Source: Nemertoderma westbladi (taxonomy: Eukaryota; Xenacoelomorpha; Nemertodermatida; Nemertodermatidae). Taken from it: a DNA stretch of 44,352 bases. The DNA is taken from NCBI GenBank assembly GCA_032718475.1, contig JAUCBJ010002913.1:1-44352 (forward strand), written 5' to 3'. The notes beneath the pieces are model-generated. The model was not told the origin of the DNA. It ran no database searches and saw only the letters and a program-made list of their open reading frames with translations. Within the stretch, counting starts at the first letter, position 1, and each line of letters starts with the position of its first letter. Positions 22,151 to 32,922 of this stretch are shown one piece after another. The position numbers were made by a program, and so were the translations under genes.

Positions 22151-22267
22151 ATCCTGGACGCCGAGCGAGATATTAAGAATTTATCGCCCGTCGTCTCTCG
22201 CTTGCCCGCTACTACATTGGCGACTCCCGCTTCGGCGGTCGAGTGGGTAGCTGAGGGACGACGGGAG

Positions 22268-25012
22268 ATGGGTCTCCTGCTCGGGCAGCTGAGGGAACAT
22301 TGTAAATGTTCCTCCCAGCAGGTCCGGGAGTTGGAAGGGACTGTTCAGCAGTTAAAGGGAGCAGTAAGAGAGGGTAGGTTAGCGTTGCAAGAAGTGCAGC
22401 AAAGTATTGCGTTAGAACGCGATAAGTTAGTAAATTTACAAAAGGGTATACCACCACCCTCTGTAACAATGTGTCAACCTGTTAGGTCTGAAGTATTTCA
22501 TGCGCAAGGTGTGGAGCCTACACGCATCTATACTGTTAGTGTTAGTGAAGTAGAAACTCCTATAGTAAACCCTATTCAGGGTGATTATAAACCTGTTGAT
22601 AATAATATTCCATATAGACCTGATCATAATCCGAGAAACTTATATACCGATAATTCTATATTCAATAATACGATGGCTCAAGAAAGTTTTACGCACCAAA
22701 TGGCTAGAACCGAAGCCCGGCAAGCGGTAAAGGTGGGAGAGATCGTCAAGTTCAATGGAGATGAGATGAAATGGTTACCTTTTAATGAATATTACAAAGA
22801 TAACATACAGAACTCTGTGCTATCTAATGGAGAGAAACTTAGATTCCTCATCGAGTGCTTGGAAGGATCTCCCAAGTTAATGGCGTTAAAGTTTATTCGA
22901 CATCCAGACGGATTAAGACAAGTTTGGGATACACTAAACATCAGGTATGGTAATAGGACTAACATAGCTAGGTATTTATATGCGAAATTAATGGCGCCCC
23001 GAAAGTTTCTTAGCAGCGGGATTATAGAGTTTTCCGACGAGATTCAGGAGATCTGTAGACAACTAGATTGGTTAGGTAAGTCTCATGAATACCAGAATTC
23101 TATGGTTGTAGGAGCCTTAGTATCTACTTTGCCCAAGGGTGGAGTAGGTACACGCTGGGACAAGAAAGTGTTATATATGATGGAACAACAACGACGAGAC
23201 CCTACCATGGCTGATCTCATGTCATTCTTAGATAGAGAGGTGAAATTACAGCTCCTAAGGCAGTCCAGAGAGAAGACACTGGAAAACAAGGTAAGTGAGA
23301 AACCCGTTTCTAGGAGAAGGGTAATACCAGTGTGTTATACAGACGACAGCGAAAGCCAGACTTCTCAAGGAGAGGATAGCGGGAAAGACACTGAAATAGC
23401 TTATTATGTCAATAAAACGCCTAAAGAACAGGTAAGTAAATTCAAGTCTCGAACCAATGACAGGAGAGAACAGGTAAGAAAAACTCCTCCTACGTCTCCC
23501 AAGAGAATTCAGGTGAGAAAGCCCGAGGAAAGAACGAGCGTGCACCACACAGCACATGTTAAAGTAAGTAACATCAAGCCCAAATGTGTGTTGTGCGACG
23601 GGCCCCACCGTTTGAATATGTGTGATGAATTCCTGAAGAAATCATTAGCGGAGAGACGGGAAGTCATGTGGGATAAGCGGTTGTGTTATAATTGTCTCAG
23701 ACGAGGACACCAACGGCGAACCTGTTACTCCGACACAAGGTGTGCAAAGTGCGGTGCGAAACATCATATCTTGTTGCACACTGAATTCGAGCGAAATAGT
23801 CCGAGTCAGGTAAGTGATTCCGAACTACATGTCCAATTCAGTGATGTGAACGACACTGATCAATCTGAGATGGAAGGATTCTATACGGACGAGTTCTCCG
23901 ACGAAAACGAATCCTGTTACTTAATAAATACCGCAGTGTATCGAGCACTCACGTATGAAAAAGATACAGACAGCGACCTCACTCTAACTACTTCTGATCG
24001 ACAACCATCTTGGAAAGCGCCATCTTCCAATGTAGGAATCCGGGAATTTCCTGTAGTACAGGTAAGGGTCCACGGACCTAAAAGGAGTTATGTAGTGAAC
24101 GCCCTCCTTGACTCCGGTAGTACAGGAACATTCATCGACAAAGAACTAGCCGAAGACATCTTTGCTGGACAACCCAAGTTCCGAACTAAGCTAAACATGT
24201 CAGGAATTATGCAGGTTTGGAAATCTACAGTAATCGCGGATTATTATGTAGGTGCGTTGTCCACCCCCCAGGATGAACTAGGAGAACACAGCATAAGGTC
24301 AGTAAAAATGGTAGCGATAAAGAACTTCGCTACCACCCAAGTGGAACCTTATAACTGGGATGAGGACGATTTCACCCAGCAGTTTGAAATACCTAGATTC
24401 AACACCGATTACCCTGGAGTCCAAATACTCATCGGTCAAAATGCGCATGAAGCGCTTGAGACATTGGAGAAACGGCCTGCTCAACCGCAACCTCTACAAG
24501 TCTATGCGGGAAGAACTAGAGTAGGTTGGTACTTTACTGGCCCTTCTCGTAGAACTCTTATAGAAAGATTACCAAAAGAACAGGTATATCAATTAAGTGA
24601 ACGGGAAGTGGAGAGCAGTGAAGTTGACGACCCAACTGAGGGAACACCATACTCCTCAGATAATGACGACATCAACTCCAATGTAGATCAATGGAGACAT
24701 TGCCCCGAGACGATCAATCTAGCCGACATCGCCTCCAGAGGAGCAACTCCTCAAGAACTGATAGATACTCCAGCGTGGTTAGGTGAACCCGACTTCCTAA
24801 GTAAAGAAGATGAATGGCCTCCTCATCTTACCACGGCGGAGATTAGACAGGCCAAGGGAGCGGAGAAAGTAACACAACAACTCAATCGCCCAGCTGGTCG
24901 TTTATGTTTACTGGAAAGAGACCGAAAACTGTCCGGAAACTATGAAAGGCAAGATACTCTTCCCACGACCACCTCCCTAATCCAACAAATATCTAGGGAC
25001 TCCATAACGTAA
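22268..25012 (+). CDS. Element B gag-protease fused to pol remnants
   Basis: One open frame of 914 codons from the first in-frame ATG (22268); the frame is open from about 22120, so the native start is lost. Order: helical gag segment, DUF1759-like capsid region (VKFNGDEMKWLPF), basic linker, zinc knuckles (CCHC at C-Y-N-C-x4-H-x4-C, then C-x2-C-x4-H-x3-H), retropepsin-like protease with an intact D-S-G-S-T near 24110. At about 24675 it jumps in frame to a segment matching the end of A RNase H (DQWRHCP, ADIASRGATPQEL), and at about 24870 in frame to the C-terminal tail seen after integrase in A. Reverse transcriptase and integrase are absent. It may still assemble particles and process itself while relying on another element for copying; that is inference. 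Seven GTAAG/GTGAG donor-like motifs sit in phase in 23291-24066. Confidence 0.85.
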   Translation: MGLLLGQLREHCKCSSQQVRELEGTVQQLKGAVREGRLALQEVQQSIALERDKLVNLQKGIPPPSVTMCQPVRSEVFHAQGVEPTRIYTVSVSEVETPIVNPIQGDYKPVDNNIPYRPDHNPRNLYTDNSIFNNTMAQESFTHQMARTEARQAVKVGEIVKFNGDEMKWLPFNEYYKDNIQNSVLSNGEKLRFLIECLEGSPKLMALKFIRHPDGLRQVWDTLNIRYGNRTNIARYLYAKLMAPRKFLSSGIIEFSDEIQEICRQLDWLGKSHEYQNSMVVGALVSTLPKGGVGTRWDKKVLYMMEQQRRDPTMADLMSFLDREVKLQLLRQSREKTLENKVSEKPVSRRRVIPVCYTDDSESQTSQGEDSGKDTEIAYYVNKTPKEQVSKFKSRTNDRREQVRKTPPTSPKRIQVRKPEERTSVHHTAHVKVSNIKPKCVLCDGPHRLNMCDEFLKKSLAERREVMWDKRLCYNCLRRGHQRRTCYSDTRCAKCGAKHHILLHTEFERNSPSQVSDSELHVQFSDVNDTDQSEMEGFYTDEFSDENESCYLINTAVYRALTYEKDTDSDLTLTTSDRQPSWKAPSSNVGIREFPVVQVRVHGPKRSYVVNALLDSGSTGTFIDKELAEDIFAGQPKFRTKLNMSGIMQVWKSTVIADYYVGALSTPQDELGEHSIRSVKMVAIKNFATTQVEPYNWDEDDFTQQFEIPRFNTDYPGVQILIGQNAHEALETLEKRPAQPQPLQVYAGRTRVGWYFTGPSRRTLIERLPKEQVYQLSEREVESSEVDDPTEGTPYSSDNDDINSNVDQWRHCPETINLADIASRGATPQELIDTPAWLGEPDFLSKEDEWPPHLTTAEIRQAKGAEKVTQQLNRPAGRLCLLERDRKLSGNYERQDTLPTTTSLIQQISRDSIT

Positions 25013-26652
25013 CAACATACGGAGTGGGTGTGTGACTACATTATTTTATATTTATTTTTATTATTTTATATTATGTATGTATTATTATGTAATTTTATTA
25101 TAATCGTTTTATTTAATTTTGTAGCATGTTATTTTAGCGATTATTTAGTAGATTAGTGCAATATATTCGCATTTATTACGTAATTACTTATATTATATAT
25201 TTAGTGCGATGGCGAGAAATAATTATTTTTCTCTTTCCTTACTGTCCGTATCATATTATAAATACGTGACTACAGTAAGATGAAATATCCGTACTTATTA
25301 AAGTACAATAAAGCCACTACTATATTTAAGTATTATTGGTAAGCAGAGTATTAGGAATGCAAAGTTCAGATCCTTGTGTCTCGGCTAAACCAAGCTCTAG
25401 GTAGACCTTGGAAACGACTTGCCTCTTCACACTGACATTGCTTCGTGCGATATTGCTCTCATACCGTATATTAAATAATACATATAGTAGCGTGATGTCC
25501 CTTTAACAGTAGCGTAAAACGCAAAATAAATCTGTTAAACCCTTTGACCATCTGCAATTCTAGTCGATTAAGATATCGCGGCACCCACCGATATACTTGA
25601 AAGACAAAATTCTAGAATTAGTGGTTAACGTCCCCAGACAATTTCTGGAATAAACTGGTGCCCATCCTAAATATTAATTATTAATATTTACAAAATCTGT
25701 CAAATTTTAGATCCTTTAACATTCTAGTCGATTAAGATATCGTAGCACTTACCGATACTCTTAAAAAGACAAAATTCCTAGAATCAAGGATCCCAGTCCC
25801 CAGACACGTTCTGGAATAAAATTACGTCTATTTAACACTAAATAATAAAATTTACAGGAATAAATTTAAATTCATATATTTCAATGAATTTAATAAATTG
25901 TCATTTTGTACAATTTATAACATTCCCAAAATTCCATTAATTAATAGATCATGGGAGCGGAGATTCACTCTATTAAGTGTATTTGTGTGCGAGAATCTCC
26001 AATATATAGTCAATAGCCGATAAAATTCATAAAATCATATATAGAGAGGATATTGACAATTAAAGAATTACTATTAAATAGCATCCCAGATCTGTATGCA
26101 TGGGAATTACCCTAATTCTACCGCTAGCTTTCCATAATGTCACCATAGCAACAACCACGCTAGAATTAGAAGCGAGTTAACAGAACAATAAAAAGCTTGC
26201 TCATTGAATAGCATACGGAATAAATAGCACACCGCTAGTATCCAAGGATACATAATAACAACGTGACATTCTGGAAGGCACTTGACTAACGGACAAATGA
26301 CCCGAATGTGTGATAGAATGTGTACCATTTGTGACAGTTACGTGGAATTTGTGCGTTTGTAGGTGAATGTTACTACTAAGGTGTGTTTACAGTAGCGAGT
26401 CGCAATTGTGAAAGTAACCCTAACTCTCCAGTAAGAACCTGAAGTATATCTAAGCCTTTGGGACGGACGGTGGAGTGGCTCGTGCTGGTTGTTATAGTCG
26501 TTGTGCAGCTACGACGTTGGCGATAGGCACATCGGCGAAAGTACACCAGCGCTGAGGATCTCGCACTGTCCGGGGGCAGAGAGGGGTAGGCAGCGACGCC
26601 CGCTCGCCTAAATATAAACTCATTATAATATGGATAAACTTATATAGCAGAT
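25013..26652 (+). other. Element B post-pol non-coding block with repeated hairpins
   Basis: 1.6 kb without an ORF, conserved with A 32923-34630. Two related units, near 25555-25655 and 25723-25820, each hold a TATCG...CGATA hairpin and a CCAGACA-n-TCTGG hairpin in the context CCCCAGACA...TCTGGAATAA. The block ends in TATATAGCAG, an acceptor-like motif two bases before the ORF3 ATG. Confidence 0.65.
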
Positions 26653-28178
26653 ATGATTGAGTTGATAGAAGATGATCTTGGTATCAGCGAGCGATATACT
26701 CTACCTTTACAAGCGTTTGTTGATAGCTTGATGCGCGGCGACGTTGGTCCAACTACTACGGAGGACGATGGTCGTTATATCTAACCGCCAATGTCCCGGA
26801 AGCAACTTGCGCGTGGGTTGGACTGTAGAAAATTCACCGCTCGCTATACGCATCGTAATGGTATGTATATGGACTTCTTAACTACCGGCCATCCTATCGA
26901 TTTACACGATACGGACGATGTAGATACCGAAAGGGAAATGGTTTTATTTAAATATCATACCCAGCGGAAGCGGAATGATAAACTGAGACTCGAACACGAC
27001 AATTCTATTCGAAACCGACTCGAAAGTGAAGATGTTGAAGAGCCGGATAAACGCAGCGACTTCACCAAAATATCTGGAATTCTTGAGAGAAGCCTATCTT
27101 GATATTACCAGTCAACAGAATCTAGAAACTCGATATCCTCAAGGTATACATCATGACCGCATGGTAGAACTCAAACAGCTCTATTCCACTATGATGTATC
27201 TTACCGTCGATCGACCGCTACCTGTTGTACCGGATAGCTTCGAACGGATGGAGGAATATTATAAGCTGGAGAAAGATCACTCGCGTTTCCCCTATAAGAC
27301 GTGCGTCTTTGGTATTATTGAGATGAATGCCCTAGACCCAACCAACAAACGGAAAGATATAAACATCCGCGGAGACGTTGCGCTAAACACGGTTTTACTC
27401 GCTATACTTACGGGAGTTTCGAGCGAAACTTGTTCGATGTATCACCTACGCTCGCTCGGCTCAAACGATCCTTAAATAAACCTATGATCAGAGTTCCGGA
27501 ATACTCGATCAGACCTCCTCATTCCCTAGTGAGACCTCAAGCTCTTGATCTTAATAGTATGACGGATCCTCCTGAACTGTATTCATTGTTTAAAGATCTA
27601 GTGTTACCCGAGCAATTAGTCGGTGGCACTCCGGTTGTGGGCTCCCTAAATATCCGCCCATCTTACCTGGCCGGATTGGGGCACGGACACCTGATATCGC
27701 CATTCAACCGTATAATCGTAATCGTTCCCGTTTAACACGATACAACCGTCATCAAGGTGGAGGAGAGCGTTGTACGAAACGAGTTAAACGCTATTCTACA
27801 AAGATCAGAAAAGAAACCTACGTTTGTTCAGATAAACTTAAATTATAACGGCAAGTCCAAGCGGTAAACGGATTGGCTTTATCCCAGTTCGATTGGGAAA
27901 TCCCGAATCTCTAAGACGATATTGAGCTTGGATGACCCTATTCTCGGCGAGAGTTTGGACGAACGTATCCAACGATGAGCGGAGGAAAATCAGCTCGAGG
28001 AGAAGCATATCGAAATGGCGGATACCCCGACCATAATCCTACACCTTATGATGCAATCACATTGCACCCTTCACCCAGGAGTTATGGCCCTCCTAGTAAA
28101 GTGGCTCCCCCCAAAGAGAAAAGGACTCTTGCTAGCTTTAAAAAACTGCGTAAACGCCGTCCACGCAAGACAGACTAA
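26653..28178 (+). pseudogene. Element B accessory ORF3 region, broken
   Basis: Begins at an ATG (MIELIEDDLG) and matches A ORF3. Lesions: TAA at 26782, an extra base near 27060 that shifts the frame, a stop at 27473 shared with A, a stop at 27733 also shared with A, and a deletion of about 200 bp near 28012 relative to A. B keeps about 160 bp near 27090-27285 that A lost. No signal peptide or membrane segment is seen, so it does not look like an envelope gene. The end is basic (LKKLRKRRPRK). I recognise no family. It may be captured host sequence or a lineage-specific retrotransposon gene. Confidence 0.6.
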
Positions 28179-28256
28179 CTGTTTAGAGTATTTTTATATT
28201 TTAGAAACTGTGATTTTTTATATTTTATAGAATTAAATCCCATTTTCTGGGAGCGG

Positions 28257-29455
28257 TGTAAAAGCTTTTGCGGGATATAACTGGCCCTTTTGCTTCGCAA
28301 TCCAGTTTCCCTTAATGCGCTCAAATACTCTAAAGAAAAACTCCCTAACTCAAAGGATGAAAGCTACCGGCTGATTGGCTGATTTGCCTAGCGACGGCCT
28401 CTTTGTTGGGTTCGATCAACCAACCAGAGCAAGGTCAACCAAGCAGAGCGATTCAGCCTTATGTTGGCTAAATCAATGTAATTGGCTGCAAAGGCTAGGG
28501 TGGTTTGGCATTTTAGACGATTTGGAACCTGTGGAATATGGAACTCTGCCAATGAGAGCTTTTCCTTTCTGTGTTGAAATCTACCTGCAGCAGCTCACAG
28601 GGTTCAGTGTGTTGGTTTTCCTGATGCCATGAACATCGGCCATGGAATTATTCTGAATTATTCCAACATTAGAACGTCTTTAATTATAAGATCACATAAC
28701 TGTTACCGGTACATGACCAGCACTGGACAGCGTGAGGACTGGTACGGTACCTGCTGCTGTATTGCACATTATTTACTGCTATTTGCTGTTTGTTATTAAA
28801 TGTATCATTCGTTTGCATATTGTTATTTGGAGAATAACTATAAACGATCAGAAACCCCGATCTTCTTGATACACTAAGGTTAGAGAGACCGGCTACATAT
28901 AGCAATTGCGGCTTATATTATCGTGGTTTGTAGTGTGTAGTGAATTGAATGCTATTTTATAGGCCCTACAAATGCCGGTTGCTATTCTCTTTATATATGA
29001 TTAAAATCAGTGACTATCGGCAATTCAGTGTGCAGCGGTGTGCAATAGTCTGTATGTGCTTGTCCGCGTAACAAAGCATCTCCTAAAGAATGCGCCTTAT
29101 GTGTAACTTATAATCCATTCGTTGTGTTTAGTGTAAGCCATAGCCTGTTTATATAGATAGAGCGCCACGTCCTAAAGGAACTGCTAATATTTCCCGAAAG
29201 TGAATAATATTTGTCAGAGATTATATATTAACGATCAATCGAATAGTACGGTAGGCCTGCACCGCAATCGAATTAAAGCATCCGAATCCAGTCTCCCGGG
29301 TATATCCAGCGGGTGAATGGTCGCGCATAGACTGGCTTCGGCTAATGTTGGATTTATTTGTGTCAAATACTTGTCATAGGCTAAAGTCGATTTATAACCT
29401 AGAAGACATATAGATTTGGCGGGTTAAACTGCCAAAGGTCTTAAAAGCGCGAACA
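28257..29455 (+). repeat. 3' LTR of element B
   Basis: 1199 bp, near-identical to 19280-20479. It is preceded by the purine-rich GGGAGCGG at 28249-28256 (probable polypurine tract) and followed by the ACAAC duplication. Confidence 0.93.
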
Positions 29456-29460
29456 ACAAC

Positions 29461-31325
29461 CGACCCTTGGCGGAGAAAAGAATTGCGCAACTACATCGAC
29501 GCCTTACGGCAAATGCTTCAGCTAAGGAAATGTACAAGACTCAGTTGAAGAAATTTATTGACAAGGGATATGCGGAGCGAGTATCGGAAGAAACACCCAT
29601 AACTGAGAGAACATACTATCTAACATATCATTACGTTCCCAAACCCGGTAAACCCAATGAAGTCTGGGTAGTATTTGACGGCTCCGCCCTCTACATGGGC
29701 CAATCCCTTAATTCCGAGTTGTTGCCAGGACCCAACTTACTCCAATCCTTGTTGGGAATACTCTTAAGATTATGACAATATTCAATCGCTTTCACCTCCG
29801 ATATAGAAGGCATGTTCTTACAAGTTAAGGCGCTGGATAGAGATCGAGACAGCCTACGATTTCTGTGGTGGCCTGAAGGAGACCTCAACCAGAAAACGGT
29901 GGAGTACTGGATGACCATCCAGCTTTTGGGATCATCTCGAGCCCTTCAAACGCCTGCTCAGTAGTGCGCACCACTGCTGATGACAACCGGGACGCCTTCT
30001 TCAAAGAGGTTATTGATAACATCAAACGGGATATATACATGGACAACAATTTAAAGTCCCTCCCATCGGTGGAAGAAGCCATTGATGTCGCCAAAGGAAT
30101 GGTAGATTGCTTGAAAAGAGGTGGATTTCGATTAACTAAATTCACCAGTAACTCCCATGAATTTCTGGAATCGATCCCGGTAGAAGACCGAGGAGTTAAA
30201 GATCTAGACCTTATCAAGGACGATCTTCCAGAAACCAAGACGCTTGGTTTGAAATGGGACACAGAGAGAGATATCCTGTTTTTCCAGCTAAAACAGTGAG
30301 ATAATCCAGTTCGGACTAAATGGATTTGTCTAAGTATCCTGAGCACTTATTTCGATCCATTGGGATTTATTAGCCCAGTTATATTGATTGCTCGGAGTTT
30401 AGTACAACAAATGTGGCTTGAAAACCACTCATGGGACGATCCACTTAAGGGAGTACTATTAAAGAAGTGGATGAAATGGGAAGATTCTCTACCATCCATC
30501 GAGAATTTTACGATTTCCCGTTCTTATTTTGGTCATGTTCTCCCCACGTATTCCTGTCAACTCCATGTGTTTGGAGATGCCAGCGATATGGGAATAGGTA
30601 TAGTAGCCTACCTGAGAGTTGAAACTCCGGATGGAATCAAAGTCGCCTTGGTTACCTCTAAGGCATTGATAAACAACAAGTTGAAAGTTCCTCGAGCAGA
30701 GTTAAAAGCGGCTCTATACGCTACAGCCATCGGCCGGAATGTAACAGAACAGATAGACTATCCACTGGAGAAAACTGTCTATTGGACCGATGCTTTACTC
30801 GTGTTGGAGTATATAACCAATGAAGTTTGTCAGTTCAGCGTCTTCGTTACCAACAGAGTAGCCATTATACTTAGTCGCACGAAGATAGATCAATGGAGAC
30901 ATTGCCCCGGGACGATTAATCAAGCCGACATCGCCTCCAGAGGAGCCACTCCACAGGAACTGATAGATACTCCAGACTGGTTAGGTGGACCCGACTTTCT
31001 AAGCAAGGAAGAGGATGAATGGCCTCCTCATCTTACCACGGCTGAGATTAGACAAGTCAAGGGAGCGGAGAAAGTCAAACCTAAAACCCGGGCGAGTAAA
31101 TCGAAGTTATTTAAACCCGCGATAGATCTGTCTGTACTACACGTTTCCGGAGACGATGCTTTGGATCCACAATCCCCCGCCACAAATAAGTCTGTTGTGG
31201 AAATCAGAGAGAGAGATTGGAAATCTGGAACGCCAGACGTCTCGCAGGGACTCTCACCATTCTGCAGAGAGCGATACATCACTATAGTTCCTGGAATCGG
31301 CTCTGTAAGGCCGTTACATATTTAA
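29461..31325 (+). pseudogene. Element A reverse transcriptase and RNase H, broken
   Basis: Resumes the A pol frame after element B. The reverse transcriptase shows the BEL/Pao-type YHYVPKPGKP and VVFDGSA motifs, then FTSDIEGMFLQV with its catalytic Asp. The catalytic box reads Y-M-D-N near 30040; the second Asp is replaced by Asn, so polymerase activity is not expected. FDPLGFISPV follows, as in Pao elements. RNase H begins at FGDASDMGIG (about 30570) and continues through PRAELKAA and WTDALLVLEY to DIASRGATPQEL. Stops occur at 29773, 29962 and 30297. The amino end of the domain is on the other side of element B, at about 19230-19274. Confidence 0.85.
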
Positions 31326-32922
31326 AGCGATGTTTTCATCATCACTACTCCAGGACGAAGACCACTAGTGATACTGCTCCACTGACATCTGCGCAGGTCC
31401 ATGTTGTTAAAGATCTTCCCAAATACAAGATATCCGACAGGTTTCTGAAGGAGAAGATCAGTTACCAGGAGCATGAAGAAACCAATAAGCAGATACTGAG
31501 ACTCCTGCAATGCTATTAGGATTCCGATAAGTATTTCCTGTTGTTGAGAAATCCACAGATGCGCTTAAGGGATCGTTTCTCTAGCACAATGATAGATGGG
31601 TTAATACGTGTTGGAGGAAGACTAACTAATGCTGCATTATCCTTTGACACTAAGTTTCCCATACTCATTAGAAATCTTGAAATACAAATCAAGATGATTG
31701 TAGATGTTCACAGTAAACTTTATCATGCTGGTAGAGAACGAGTTCTTAGCGAAATTCGAACTCGCTATTATTTTCATAAACCCCGTAGAGCTCTGAACCA
31801 AGTTCTTAGGAACTGCATACCCTGTAGGAAAGCATTCAGTAGGCCTTTAACACAGCGAGAGGCAGAATTACCTAGGGAACGAGTAAGCTTCTATGAACCA
31901 CCCTTTACTAATACCGGTGTGGATCTATTTGGCCCTATTGAAGTATATCGTGCTAGGACTATAGTCAAGAGATGGTGTGTCATCTTTGTCTGTATGACTT
32001 GTAGAGCTATCCATCTCGATATGGTGAACGATTTATCTACCAACAGCTTCGCCGTTGAGCTTACGCCGACAGATCGCTCGCTTTGGAACTAGTAACACAA
32101 TGAGATCTGATAAGGGAACGAACTTCATTGGTGCCAACAATGAAATCAAGGCTTACGTCAAAGATTGGAACCAAAGACAGGTGGACGATCAGCTAAGGGT
32201 AACAGCGTCTAGCTGGACCTTCAACGCCGCCGACGCCCCTGGGTGGGGAGGAAGTTGGGAGAGATTAATCAGGAGCGTGAAGACAGCATTTCACTTTATA
32301 GTGCCGTGCCGCGCTTATCTCACCGACGAACTTTTGCGGACGTTAATGGAGGATATCGCCGCCTATCTCAACGAGAGACTGCTTATGCCAGTCTCATCGA
32401 GTCCCAATTCCCTGGAAGCGCTAACACCCGCGCACTTCCTACTGAAGAAACCTGAGCCATGCTCCCACGATCGGAAATCACGGACGGAGACGAATACTGC
32501 CGGCAAACTTGGCAACTTATGCAGTTGTTATCCCGTCGTTTCGCTGACCATTTCGAAAAACATTATCTGCCTACGCTACAACTTCGAACTAAGTGGTTTG
32601 CGCAACAAGGGAAAACGTCAGCGCCGGAGACATGGTCCTTATTGTGGATTCAGATCTTCCACGTAAGCGGTGGCAAACAGGTCGTATCATCGAGACTCAT
32701 ATCTCGGATGACGGTTTAGTGCGATCGGTAGAACTTGTCGTCATGCGACGTAACTTTAAGAAACCGGGAATTGTCTTCGAGACGCAGCAGCTCAATCGCC
32801 CAGTTGGTCGTTTATGTTTACTGGAAAGAGACAGAGAACTCTCCGGAAACTATGGAAGGCAAGATACTCTTCCCACGACCACCTCCCTAATCCAACAAAC
32901 ATCTAGGGACTCCCCAACGTGA
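31326..32922 (+). pseudogene. Element A integrase and C-terminal pol tail, broken
   Basis: Contains an H2C2 zinc-binding region (VHSKLYHAGRERVLSEIRTR with a CIPCRK pair) at about 31700-31840, followed by the DDE core: first Asp in GVDLFGPIE (about 31915), second in RSDKGTNFIGA (about 32104), Glu in GGSWERLIRS (about 32255). A small C-terminal chromatin-domain-like tail follows (DMVLIVDSDLPRKRWQTGRI, the DUF5641 type typical of BEL/Pao). Stops or frameshifts occur at about 31323, 31517, near 32060 and 32457. All three acidic catalytic residues survive, but they lie in different frames. Confidence 0.85.

Larger units (their letters stand above)
19280..29455 (+). mobile_element. Element B: internally deleted BEL/Pao LTR retrotransposon nested in A
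   Basis: 10.2 kb, LTRs of 1200 and 1199 bp with TG...CA ends, flanked by the 5-bp duplication ACAAC (19275-19279 and 29456-29460). The pol frame of A is the same on both sides of the insertion once one ACAAC is discounted, proving the nesting. Against A it lacks about 2.35 kb of leader-proximal gag, about 1.77 kb covering reverse transcriptase and most of RNase H, and about 1.71 kb covering integrase. The last two deletions keep the frame. The LTRs differ at about six substitutions and one indel, so the insertion is recent. With no RT or integrase it could move only in trans. Confidence 0.93.

Noticed and set aside
22202-22267. Start of the element B ORF at 22202
   Set aside because: That codon is TTG; the frame is open further upstream without ATG, and the first ATG is at 22268.
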